Shown here: positions 6,658 to 11,804 of the stretch, piece after piece | Layout of the letters: the number at the start of each line of letters is the position of its first letter | Numbering within the stretch: position 1 is the stretch's first letter | Origin: JAGXOF01 sp046545575 | GTDB lineage: Bacteria > Chloroflexota > Dehalococcoidia > SZUA-161 > SpSt-899 | DNA: 11,804 nt | NCBI GenBank assembly: GCA_046545575.1 | Contig: JBKGZM010000060.1 | Span: 1-11,804, forward strand | Direction of reading: 5' to 3' | Program-made: the position numbers and the translations under genes | Notes under the pieces: generated by a model | The model's input: only the letters and a program-made list of their open reading frames with translations | Databases searched by the model: none | What the model was told of the DNA's origin: nothing

Positions 6658-7119
6658 TGGAAATTATCCCTGGGATTTATCAGTTGCGTCTTCCCCTCCC
6701 CTTTACACCATTAGGCGAAGCCCCAATAGGAGAGGTTGTAAGTCACACCGATATCTACTTAATTCGCGGAGATGCTGAGTGGCTTCAGGTTGATGCGGGC
6801 TGGGGCCCAGGAAACCCTTGAAGCCTATAAGGAGGGGATCAAGGCGATAGGGATTAACTTTGAGGATATCTCGGAGATAGTCATTACTCATGTCCATCTT
6901 GACCATTTCGGCCTAGCAGGCAAGCTAAAAGAGCTTTCAGGGGCAAAATTAGCTTTACATGAGAGTGAGAGATATTTTATTGAGCTGGGACGTAAAAATT
7001 TCGAGCAAGTAGCTCACGAAATGAAGGAATGGCTTTACCAAAATGGAACCCCGGAGGAGAATATTCCTAGGGCTCAATTGGGAATATCCCTTACTCTGTC
7101 ATATACTTTTCTTGCTTAG
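6657..7119 (+). pseudogene. Metallo-beta-lactamase-fold hydrolase, frameshifted and truncated at the 3' end
   Basis: From ATG 6657 the frame encodes the first MBL strands (M-E-I-I-P-G-I-Y-Q-L, I-Y-L-I-R-G, V-D-A-G-W-G) and hits TGA at 6819-6821. The homology continues one frame over: E-T-L-E-A-Y-K-E-G-I, then the metal-binding signature T-H-V-H-L-D-H-F-G (H-x-H-x-D-H at 6889-6906). Removing one C from GGGGCCC (6802-6808) joins the two frames. Even repaired, the product is only 153 residues. It lacks the later metal ligands (the T-P-G-H-S/T-P-G-H region and the bridging Asp), whereas relatives are about 250-300 residues. Family resemblance ends near I-P-R-A-Q-L, around 7080. It is probably a remnant of a hydrolase, and enzymatic activity is unlikely even if the frameshift is an error. 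Confidence 0.8.
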
Positions 7120-7269
7120 TGTATTTTCTTCGCTCCCAGTACCCTTGGTTCCAACTCATTATCTTTTCAAGGTGCGAATACTTGGACAAAGTAGAAGGCG
7201 ATGTGAGGTCCTACCTGACGCTTTTATTGAGACTTATCACTTTCTCGACCTTGACGCAAGCTTTGTTGC

Positions 7270-7298
7270 TTGACAGTGAGGAGATGATAGGTTATAAT
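7270..7298 (+). promoter_or_regulatory. Perfect consensus sigma-70 promoter for the DtxR-family regulator
   Basis: TTGACA (7270-7275), a 17-base spacer and TATAAT (7293-7298) match the consensus at all 12 positions. The predicted start is near 7305, just upstream of the operator at 7311-7324. So strong a promoter would need an efficient repressor, which fits metal-dependent autoregulation. Confidence 0.8.
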
Positions 7299-7310
7299 TC
7301 CCTCAGATTG

Positions 7311-7324
7311 TTAGATATGCCTAA
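7311..7324. promoter_or_regulatory. DtxR/IdeR-box-like operator TTAGATATGCCTAA
   Basis: An imperfect palindrome (TTAG/CTAA arms) lies just after the predicted transcription start of the regulator gene. It matches TTAGGTTAGCCTAA, the core of the known IdeR/DtxR box, at 11 of 14 positions. Binding here would block the promoter at 7270-7298. Autoregulation is inferred. Confidence 0.6.
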
Positions 7325-7355
7325 TAAATAAAGCAATCTTGGTAGGAATAAGGAC

Positions 7356-7847
7356 ATGCCGAATATACCTGCTCAACAGTCGTCTAATATGCAGGATTAC
7401 CTTGAGGCAATTATCGTGCTTCGTGGCGAAAGTGAGGCAGTCAAGGTAACCCAAATCAGCAAGGCACTCGGAGTAAGGAACTCAAGCGTGACCGCGGCCA
7501 TGGCGAAGCTCTCTAGAGCGGGGCTAGTTGAACATAAGAGGTATGGGCATGTAGAACTCACTGCGGAAGGAGAAGAAATAGCCCGGGACGTTTACCAGCG
7601 CCATAAGACGCTGCGTCATTTCCTGACTCGCATACTAGATGTGGAACCCCAAGTGGCAGATGGTGATGCCTGCCGAATGGAGCATGTCTTAAGTGAAAGC
7701 ACCATGGAAAGGCTGGAGAAATTCCTTGAGTTTGTACTGAACTGCCCTCGCGGAGAACCGGAGTGGTTGAATGGTTTCAACTACTACCTTGAGCATGGTG
7801 AGCGAGATCAAGAGTCGCTGGCAAGGTGCCAGAGGGAAGCCTCTTAA
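7356..7847 (+). CDS. DtxR/MntR-family metal-dependent transcriptional repressor
   Basis: The 163-residue regulator has an N-terminal winged helix (residues 12-72) with V-T-Q-I-S-K-A-L-G-V-R-N-S-S-V-T as helix-turn-helix and Y-G-H-V-E-L-T-A-E-G as the wing. A metal-binding dimerisation domain follows. The ligands line up with MntR: Asp14, Glu17, His83, Cys106, Glu109, His110 against Asp8, Glu11, His77, Glu99, Glu102, His103. Cys106 in A-C-R-M-E-H is the DtxR/IdeR-type residue. The site therefore mixes manganese-type and iron-type features. No C-terminal SH3/FeoA-like domain is present, as in MntR. With the downstream feo genes, ferrous iron is the likely co-repressor, though Mn(II) is possible. 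Matching operators lie before and just after the gene. TAGGA at 7343-7347 is 8 bases before ATG. Confidence 0.9.
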   Translation: MPNIPAQQSSNMQDYLEAIIVLRGESEAVKVTQISKALGVRNSSVTAAMAKLSRAGLVEHKRYGHVELTAEGEEIARDVYQRHKTLRHFLTRILDVEPQVADGDACRMEHVLSESTMERLEKFLEFVLNCPRGEPEWLNGFNYYLEHGERDQESLARCQREAS

Positions 7848-7862
7848 GCCCATTAAATTTTT

Positions 7863-7889
7863 TTGCCCAAAAAGTTAGACGCATCTAAT
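7863..7889 (+). promoter_or_regulatory. Weak putative promoter of the feo genes overlapping the operator
   Basis: TCTAAT at 7884-7889 matches the -10 consensus at five of six positions. TTGCCC at 7863-7868 is a poor -35 with a short 15-base spacer. The -10 box shares bases with the operator at 7875-7888, so a bound repressor would exclude polymerase. Confidence 0.35.
7875..7888. promoter_or_regulatory. Second DtxR-box-like operator TTAGACGCATCTAA
   Basis: Perfect five-base arms TTAGA/TCTAA flank a four-base centre, with six of seven base pairs symmetric. It shares TTAGA-N4-YCTAA with the site at 7311-7324. It lies between the regulator gene and the feo genes, overlapping a possible -10 box. 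Iron-dependent repression of feo is inferred. Confidence 0.6.
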
Positions 7890-7900
7890 TAATAGGCACG

Positions 7901-8056
7901 ATGAAAGGACAGGAGGGAAAAGCAAGGAATACCGAGGGTATTCTTGATGTTCTGCCTCATGCAGAGTATCGCAGCCTAATCTGTGTTGCTTGCCACCATC
8001 GGGTTTGCGTGCCAGTGGGGCGGAAGATGGCACAAAGGATGCTCGGTATAACGTAG
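7901..8056 (+). CDS. Small candidate ORF, 51 aa, with C-x2-C-x4-C cluster
   Basis: An ATG at 7901 opens 51 codons to TAG 8054-8056. The middle reads I-C-V-A-C-H-H-R-V-C, so three cysteines and two histidines are clustered, a possible metal-binding knuckle. No Shine-Dalgarno site precedes it, although the start is only about 5 bases from a possible transcription start, so leaderless translation could apply. Its place directly after the operator and before the FeoA genes would suit an iron-related peptide. I do not recognise the family, and chance is a real alternative. Confidence 0.28.
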   Translation: MKGQEGKARNTEGILDVLPHAEYRSLICVACHHRVCVPVGRKMAQRMLGIT

Positions 8057-8097
8057 AACTCAAATGTCAAGACGATGGGAGGCTTTATAATATAAAG

Positions 8098-8276
8098 ATG
8101 AGTGGTCACAAGCTAGTCCTCAGGAATGCTGGGCTGGTCTTGGGGCTGAAGGCAAAGTAGTGTGGGAGATATTCAATTGGGGCCCGGTAACAGTTGAAGG
8201 CAATAGAAATGTTGTTGCTATTGGCCGTGGTATGGCACGGGAAATTATGGTGACTAGGCGTTCACAGAACATGTAG
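8098..8276 (+). pseudogene. feoA: FeoA-like SH3-domain protein, frameshifted and lacking a clear N-terminus
   Basis: FeoA is a small cytoplasmic SH3-fold protein that assists FeoB. ATG 8098 begins a frame with R-N-A-G-L-V-L-G, matching the FeoA motif L-G-L-x-P-G, but it stops at 8160. In the neighbouring frame FeoA similarity continues through W-G-P-V-T-V-E-G-N and A-I-G-R-G-M-A-R-E-I-M-V to TAG 8274-8276. Adding one G to GGGG (8142-8145) joins the two. The usual first 20-25 residues before the L-G-L-x-P-G motif are not recognisable upstream, although frame 1 is open there. GGGAGG at 8076-8081 is too far away to serve ATG 8098. It may be a decayed first FeoA, or a real gene with one sequencing error and a non-ATG start. 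Confidence 0.65.
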
Positions 8277-8351
8277 AAAACAGCGGAGGTGAGAAATGTA
8301 GAGGTATGAAGTACTCCAGGGACGATATAGAGAATCAGAGAAAGGGGTTGA

Positions 8352-8579
8352 ATGGAGAAGAAACTGTCGGAAATGAAGTACGAGGAAGGGGGTATCGTAA
8401 CAAAGATTAACGGACGATTGAGGGAGCAAATAGCGGGCATGGGCATCAGAGAGGGCAAGGAAATCAAGATGATGACTAAGCAGCCGATAAGGGGGCCGGT
8501 TGTAGTTGTTGTAGATAGAAGCAGCACATCGATAGGATTAGAATTGGCCGATAAAATCACGGTGGAGGCCGAAGAATGA
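8352..8579 (+). CDS. feoA: FeoA family protein (ferrous iron transport accessory)
   Basis: This intact 75-residue FeoA has the standard SH3-like order: L-S-E-M-K-Y-E-E-G-G-I-V at the N-terminus, the R-x-x-(I/L)-x-x-M-G-I-x-x-G turn (about residues 24-35), P-I-R-G-P-V-V-V-V in the middle, and the closing I-G-L-E-L-A-D-K-I-T-V strand. Such proteins bind or tune FeoB at the inner face of the membrane. AAGGGG at 8342-8347 sits 4 bases before ATG, and a stop codon directly precedes the ATG in frame, fixing the start. Its stop overlaps the FeoB GTPase start as ATGA (8576-8579), so the two are translationally coupled. It is the second FeoA of the cluster and the only undamaged one. Confidence 0.9.
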   Translation: MEKKLSEMKYEEGGIVTKINGRLREQIAGMGIREGKEIKMMTKQPIRGPVVVVVDRSSTSIGLELADKITVEAEE

Positions 8580-9103
8580 ACAAAGTGTTGTTGATAGGTC
8601 AATCCAATGTGGGGAAATCTGTGATATTCAATCGGCTGGCGGGAGCAGGCGCAACGGTATCTAATTATTCTGGAACGACTGTCGACTTTGATAGAGGACA
8701 CATGATGCTTGGGGGCAGAAGAGTTGAGGTCATAGATGTCCCCGGGATTTTCTCCTTGATGCCAAAGGATACAGCCGAGGAAGTAGCGGTGAGGATGCTT
8801 GAGGATGACGGGGATGCTGTCATCGTATGTGTTATTGATTCCTCCAAGGTGGAGCGCGGTCTTTATCTGGCTGTGGAGGTTATTGAGAAGGGCTACCCGG
8901 TTGTAATAGCTTTAAACATGGCTGATGTAGCTGAAGACGCCAACATAAGGGTAGATGCTAAGAGGCTGGAGGATATCTTGGGTGTGCCGGTAGTTACTAT
9001 GGTGGCGACAAGGGGAGAAGGGCTGGAGGATTTGGCGTCACGGATGAAGGAGGCAAAGCCCGTTGGGATAGAAGAGGTTATCAAAAAAGCAGGAGGTGGC
9101 TAA
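8576..9103 (+). CDS. feoB: FeoB GTPase domain as a separate protein (NFeoB)
   Basis: The 175-residue soluble protein is the G domain of the ferrous iron transporter FeoB without the membrane part. GTP-binding motifs: G1 G-Q-S-N-V-G-K-S (residues 8-15), switch I/G2 N-Y-S-G-T-T-V (30-36), G3 D-V-P-G (54-57) and G4 N-M-A-D (114-117), the FeoB-type variant of NKxD. I-F-S-L-M-P-K-D-T-A-E-E also matches FeoB. The helical subdomain that normally follows (roughly 80-100 residues) is missing or reduced to a short tail, K-P-V-G-I-E-E-V-I-K-K. GTP binding would gate iron passage through the partner encoded next. It ends at TAA 9101-9103, one base before the GTG of the membrane protein. A single frameshift could mimic this split, but the stop-start spacing and the second ribosome-binding site favour two proteins. 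Confidence 0.9.
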   Translation: MNKVLLIGQSNVGKSVIFNRLAGAGATVSNYSGTTVDFDRGHMMLGGRRVEVIDVPGIFSLMPKDTAEEVAVRMLEDDGDAVIVCVIDSSKVERGLYLAVEVIEKGYPVVIALNMADVAEDANIRVDAKRLEDILGVPVVTMVATRGEGLEDLASRMKEAKPVGIEEVIKKAGGG

Positions 9104-9104
9104 A

Positions 9105-10343
9105 GTGGAACGAGGGCTCACAGTTGATGGAAGATGGGATTTAGTAGATAGAATAGCCCAACAAGCGGTAGAGGTTGGTGCCTATAAGCCCCGTTTAAGG
9201 GATGCCCTTGCCAATATTACCATTAACCCTTGGGCAGGAATCCCTTTTGCACTCGCTATCCTCTACGGATTCTGGACATTCTTTGGCGAATTCGCTGGTC
9301 TATTCACCGATGGATTTTTCGTCAGGATCTTTGGCACTCACTGGATACCATGGCTAGGGAATGTGCTTTGGGGGTTACCGAATTGGCTTTTTACCATCAT
9401 CGTTGGTGACCGAGCAGTATTTGCCCCGGGCTTTACTGGTGACCCCTCTTTTGCTGCCGGCGGGATATTGACAACTGGCCTATTTATGCCTTTGGGTGTA
9501 GTCTTGTGGGCAGTGATACCACTATTTCTGGTATTGGCAATCCTGGAGGATACCGGATACCTGCCGAGGCTTTCCATCCTTATCGATACGGTTATGCATA
9601 AGGTTGGCCTGCATGGCTTCGCTATCGTGCCCACCTTGATTTCACTGGGATGCAACGTTCCTGGGGTAGCAGCAGCTAGAACATTGGAAACAAGGAAACA
9701 GCGTTTCATGATGATTGCCCTGTTGGGGGTATTCGTCCCCTGCGGGGCGCAAATTGGGATGATGGAGGAACTGGTTCCAGGACTGATAGGTTGGGTCTTT
9801 CTAACCTTAGCCATAGGCTATCTTGCATTTGGTTGGGTTCTCAACAAGATTTGGCCCGGAGAATCACCTGAGATTCTAATGGATATACCTCCCTATCAGA
9901 CGCCACAGTGGTCAAATATAGTGAGAAAGACTTGGATGAGGGCAAAGCACTTTCTCTTAGTCGCTGTCCCATTTGTTCTGCTTGGCTGCGCCATTGTTAT
10001 GGTTCTGTATACCACCGGGGCTATGGAGGTAATAGCCAGTAGGCTGGAGGGATTTCTAGCCGCGGTATTTGGAATACCGGGCGGTGCGACACCCTCTTTA
10101 GTAGTCGGTTTCTTGAGAAAGGATTTAGCTATCGGTCTGCTTCCTGTAGATGCAATGAGCACCTATCAGGCGTTCAAATCTGTAATTTTGCTTACCATTT
10201 ATTTCCCTTGCTTGGCAACATTTGCCATGCTGCTTAGGGAACTGAATTGGAAGGAGATTTTGGCAACCCTGGGCTTTCTGGTGGCGATGATCCTTATTTT
10301 CGGAGGCGCACTGAATCTGATCGGAATAGCAGGAGGTTGGTAG
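9105..10343 (+). CDS. feoB: FeoB membrane (gate) domain as a separate protein
   Basis: This 412-residue integral membrane protein is the permease half of FeoB, carrying Fe(II) across the inner membrane. The first Gate repeat is S-L-G-C-N-V-P-G (Cys183), with F-V-P-C-G-A-Q (Cys213) after it. The second includes G-F-L-R-K-D-L-A-I-G and Y-F-P-C-L-A-T-F (Cys369), followed by E-L-N-W-K-E. The N-terminal R-W-D-L-V-D-R-I-A matches the linker that joins the G domain to the first membrane helix in one-piece FeoB. GTG 9105 is chosen because AGGAGG (9091-9096) lies 8 bases upstream; GTG 9096 would overlap that site. At least seven hydrophobic segments are visible. Only one base separates it from the GTPase gene, so the two are made together and should pair. 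Confidence 0.9.
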   Translation: MERGLTVDGRWDLVDRIAQQAVEVGAYKPRLRDALANITINPWAGIPFALAILYGFWTFFGEFAGLFTDGFFVRIFGTHWIPWLGNVLWGLPNWLFTIIVGDRAVFAPGFTGDPSFAAGGILTTGLFMPLGVVLWAVIPLFLVLAILEDTGYLPRLSILIDTVMHKVGLHGFAIVPTLISLGCNVPGVAAARTLETRKQRFMMIALLGVFVPCGAQIGMMEELVPGLIGWVFLTLAIGYLAFGWVLNKIWPGESPEILMDIPPYQTPQWSNIVRKTWMRAKHFLLVAVPFVLLGCAIVMVLYTTGAMEVIASRLEGFLAAVFGIPGGATPSLVVGFLRKDLAIGLLPVDAMSTYQAFKSVILLTIYFPCLATFAMLLRELNWKEILATLGFLVAMILIFGGALNLIGIAGGW

Positions 10344-10345
10344 TG

Positions 10346-10795
10346 ATGAATAATAGGTCGATATTTGGGAGTACATTTGCCTTCATTATGGGTATTGGCA
10401 CCATGGGCTTTGGCATACTGGAGTTTGTGGGGGGAGAGTGGGGGCCGTTGACTGTAGAGGCAGGCACCTTCACTGGATGGAGGGCAGTTATCCTTATCTG
10501 CGCTGGTTTGATTTACCTGTCCAGCGTCACTAACTTCTTAGATATTCGTCAGCTTGGCAAAACGCTAGTGGCGAGCATTATGATATGGATTGTGGCTGCA
10601 ATGGATATATGGGCAATGATAGCGGCTTCTATTCCCTCAGGAGTGCAGGATGCAGGAGAGCCCTGGTTTGCTTCTGGAGCTGAGTTCCTGGCTGCCTATG
10701 GACCGCCATATATGCCGGCGATGTATCTGCTCCTGCCCTCGCTGGTGATACTGTACTTTATCGGTAAAAGAAGAACAGCGAGCCAAGCAGCATGA
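10346..10795 (+). CDS. Unknown four-helix membrane protein at the end of the feo cluster
   Basis: The 149-residue protein is not a family I recognise. Four hydrophobic segments are clear: about residues 6-28, 45-65, 73-96 and 122-140. The ends are short, and the C-terminus is basic (G-K-R-R-T), which predicts a cytoplasmic tail. A loop rich in Gly, Pro and aromatics lies between helices 3 and 4. Conserved-looking intramembrane Asp87, Trp81 and Trp89 sit in helix 3. ATG 10346 is two bases after the FeoB stop, and AGGAGG (10331-10336) lies 9 bases upstream; GTG 10343 is an alternative. The tight spacing means it is co-translated with the permease, so it may be a subunit or assembly partner of the split transporter. 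A role in iron transport is inferred from position only. Confidence 0.75.
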   Translation: MNNRSIFGSTFAFIMGIGTMGFGILEFVGGEWGPLTVEAGTFTGWRAVILICAGLIYLSSVTNFLDIRQLGKTLVASIMIWIVAAMDIWAMIAASIPSGVQDAGEPWFASGAEFLAAYGPPYMPAMYLLLPSLVILYFIGKRRTASQAA

Positions 10796-10838
10796 CGACC
10801 CGCTCTGTTACAGCCGCGACGCTTATCTTTCAATGGGT

Positions 10839-10878
10839 AGCCTGTAGGCTAAAACCGATGGTAGACGGAGGCTTTTTG
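10839..10878 (+). terminator. Probable intrinsic terminator of the feo operon
   Basis: AGCCT (10839-10843) pairs with AGGCT (10869-10873), and stacked inside it CCG (10855-10857) pairs with CGG (10866-10868). Five T (10873-10877) follow. The 5' arm has an 11-base bulge, and an alternative hairpin TAGCCT/AGGCTA (10838-10851) competes. It lies 44 bases after the last feo gene. Confidence 0.4.
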
Positions 10879-11069
10879 TAATCACGCTTAAATACATTGG
10901 AAGGAACAATTTGGCACATAGCCCTCAAGCTGTCTGAGGTCAGCTATACCTTATAGTTGGGAATATGGCGAATGCAGAGTCTGTGGCAGCGATGGGGACA
11001 CGCGTGTGTAGAACCGAGTAGAGAGAATGAAGGCCATGAAAGTAAGGAGATGATGTAAGGACAATTAAA

Positions 11070-11123
11070 GCACCAGGGCAGCAGCTATACCCCCTTTGAG
11101 GTGCGCTTGCGCTATCCTGGTGC
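11070..11123. repeat. Inverted repeat GCACCAGG...CCTGGTGC enclosing a smaller hairpin
   Basis: Perfect eight-base arms (11070-11077 and 11116-11123) close a 38-base interior. The interior contains the hairpin GCGC-TT-GCGC (11103-11112) and a C run (11090-11094). The shape suits a folded RNA leader or a protein-binding site upstream of the next genes. No known riboswitch consensus was recognised. Confidence 0.45.
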
Positions 11124-11206
11124 GTTAAAAGCATAGCACAAAGAGCACCTTTTCTTAATCGCCGTCAAGCGATAATCGAGAGGACACAGGCAAGGTGCAG
11201 TTATAG

Positions 11207-11389
11207 ATGGAGACCGAATGTGGCTTAAGGCCTATTACTGGTTGGGTTCATCTGGAGGGAGTAAAGGAGTTCGCTGACATGCTCCTTGAATTCTACCGCG
11301 GCAGAAAACAGGAGATCGAGAAAAGAAGGAGGATTTCAGATGATTTGATCTGGCAGGCCTTGAACAGGGGAGAGCCAAAGACTGAGTAG
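11207..11389 (+). CDS. Small hypothetical protein, 60 aa
   Basis: The ORF starts at ATG 11207, with AAGGTG (11192-11197) 9 bases upstream, and stops at TAG 11387-11389. The N-terminus contains one Cys. The remainder is a charged amphipathic helix (G-V-K-E-F-A-D-M-L-L-E-F, then K-K/R-rich R-R-R-I-S-D-D-L-I-W). No membrane segment or known motif is seen. It lies 41-56 bases upstream of a solute-binding lipoprotein gene and may share its transcript. The composition looks protein-like, but with 60 codons chance cannot be excluded. Confidence 0.5.
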   Translation: METECGLRPITGWVHLEGVKEFADMLLEFYRGRKQEIEKRRRISDDLIWQALNRGEPKTE

Positions 11390-11445
11390 TCGGGATAAAG
11401 CCAAAGAATATTACATGAAGAAAGGGGAAAGTGGGAAATAAGTCT

Positions 11446-11804
11446 ATGCACAGGGAAATTCCAAGAGTAGCTATGCTAATGGGGCTTATCCTGGTTATGA
11501 CTGTGGGAGCGATATTTGGAGGTGGGTGTACCAAGCAGACGGCAGAAACGGAGGAAACGGCTGAGGCCCCACTAACATATACCATTGCCGATGCCACGGG
11601 TGATTGGGGATATCCCTCTCCTTACACTCACTACTCGAGGGGGCCTGGATACATCCGAATGAGCTTCATCTTCGATACCCTGGTATGGAAAGATGAGTCC
11701 AAATTCGTATCGGCTCTGGCAAAGGACTGGGAGTATCTTGAATCGGAAAACGCTTATGTCTTCAATTTGCGTGAAGATGTCACATGGCACGATGGCGAGG
11801 AGTT
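11446..11804 (+). CDS. ABC transporter solute-binding lipoprotein, family 5 (peptide/nickel type), 3' end outside window
   Basis: The first 119 residues of an extracytoplasmic binding protein are present. A basic N-terminus (H-R-E-I-P-R) precedes a hydrophobic segment (residues 8-26) and a lipobox-like G-G-G-C with Cys28 as the predicted lipid-anchored residue. A Thr/Glu-rich linker follows. The mature domain shows the family-5 signature: I-F-D-T-L-V-W, a spacer, L-A-K-D-W-E, then V-F-N-L-R-E-D-V-T-W-H-D-G, the usual F-x-L-R-x-(D/N)-V-x-W-H-D-G block. Family 5 binds oligopeptides, dipeptides, nickel complexes or similar ligands and delivers them to an ABC permease. The ligand cannot be told from this part. 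ATG 11446 is given as the start, but the in-frame GTG 11431 lies closer to AAAGGGG (11421-11427). The permease genes would be expected downstream. Confidence 0.88.
   Translation, partial: MHREIPRVAMLMGLILVMTVGAIFGGGCTKQTAETEETAEAPLTYTIADATGDWGYPSPYTHYSRGPGYIRMSFIFDTLVWKDESKFVSALAKDWEYLESENAYVFNLREDVTWHDGEE

Larger units (their letters stand above)
7848..8351. other. Region between regulator and intact feoA: operator, small ORF, damaged FeoA
   Basis: These 504 bases contain no intact, confidently assigned gene. They hold a second DtxR-like operator (7875-7888), a 51-codon ORF (7901-8056), a palindromic A+T stretch CTTTATAATATAAAG (8083-8097) and a frameshifted FeoA-like gene (8098-8276). A strong site GGAGGTGA (8285-8292) is followed 3 bases later by ATG-TAG (8296-8301), a start directly next to a stop. 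Confidence 0.6.
10796..11206. other. Gene-free spacer after the feo cluster
   Basis: No convincing coding region was found in these 411 bases. They contain a perfect 14-base palindrome-like element TAGCCTGTAGGCTA (10838-10851) that forms part of a probable terminator, and a long-range inverted repeat at 11070-11123. No tRNA or recognisable riboswitch core was seen. Confidence 0.55.

Noticed and set aside
7043..7331. Two overlapping + frames (76 and 70 codons) after the truncated MBL gene
   Set aside because: Neither continues MBL homology or shows another family motif; the second overlaps the consensus promoter and operator.
9096..9104. GTG 9096 as the start of the FeoB membrane protein
   Set aside because: It would overlap its own AGGAGG site; GTG 9105 is in the same frame with normal spacing.
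10925..10985. TPP-riboswitch-like fragment (CTGAGG followed by TATACC)
   Set aside because: The conserved second half of the TPP core is missing and no thiamine gene follows.

Overview
This window is a bacterial accessory or housekeeping region with moderate GC. Its promoters and ribosome-binding sites are conventional: near-consensus TTGACA/TATAAT boxes and AGGAGG-type Shine-Dalgarno sites. No RNA gene, CRISPR array or insertion sequence was seen. Thiol-redox proteins, a DtxR-type metal regulator, a split FeoB and a family-5 solute-binding lipoprotein would suit an anaerobic or facultative soil or sediment bacterium. The protein style suggests Chloroflexota (Dehalococcoidia-like) to me, but that is a low-confidence impression. 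Nearly every supported gene lies on the + strand.

Layout, left: the end of an acyl-CoA/AMP-forming synthetase (2-310), then an HtpX-like membrane zinc protease (518-1493) broken by one surplus G in a ten-G run. Next is a gene behind a near-consensus promoter (1798-2478) encoding what looks like two Arc-type ribbon-helix-helix units in one chain. Three copies of the palindrome GACGTC lie around its upstream region. A redox/chaperone cluster follows: glutaredoxin (2721-2972), a GroES-type co-chaperonin without GroEL (2990-3262), and thioredoxin with an extra C-terminal helical domain (3362-3904).

Middle: a sigma-70 family factor (4159-5556). Then a promoter and a short cluster of SAM methyltransferase (5805-6536), a 34-residue ORF (6553-6657) and a metallo-beta-lactamase-fold gene (6657-7119) that is frameshifted and 3'-truncated.

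Right: a ferrous-iron module. A consensus promoter and a DtxR-box-like operator precede a DtxR/MntR-family regulator (7356-7847). A second operator of the same pattern lies just downstream, ahead of a damaged first FeoA (8098-8276), an intact FeoA (8352-8579), a FeoB GTPase-domain protein (8576-9103), a separate FeoB membrane-domain protein (9105-10343) and a four-helix membrane protein (10346-10795). The inferred logic is that the metal-loaded regulator represses its own gene and the transporter. After a 411-base spacer with a probable terminator and a structured inverted repeat come a 60-residue ORF (11207-11389) and the start of a lipoprotein solute-binding gene that runs off the window (11446-11804).

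Three genes (htpX-like, MBL-fold, first FeoA) are each restored by a single-base change in a G or C run. That pattern points to sequencing or assembly error at least as strongly as to real gene decay.
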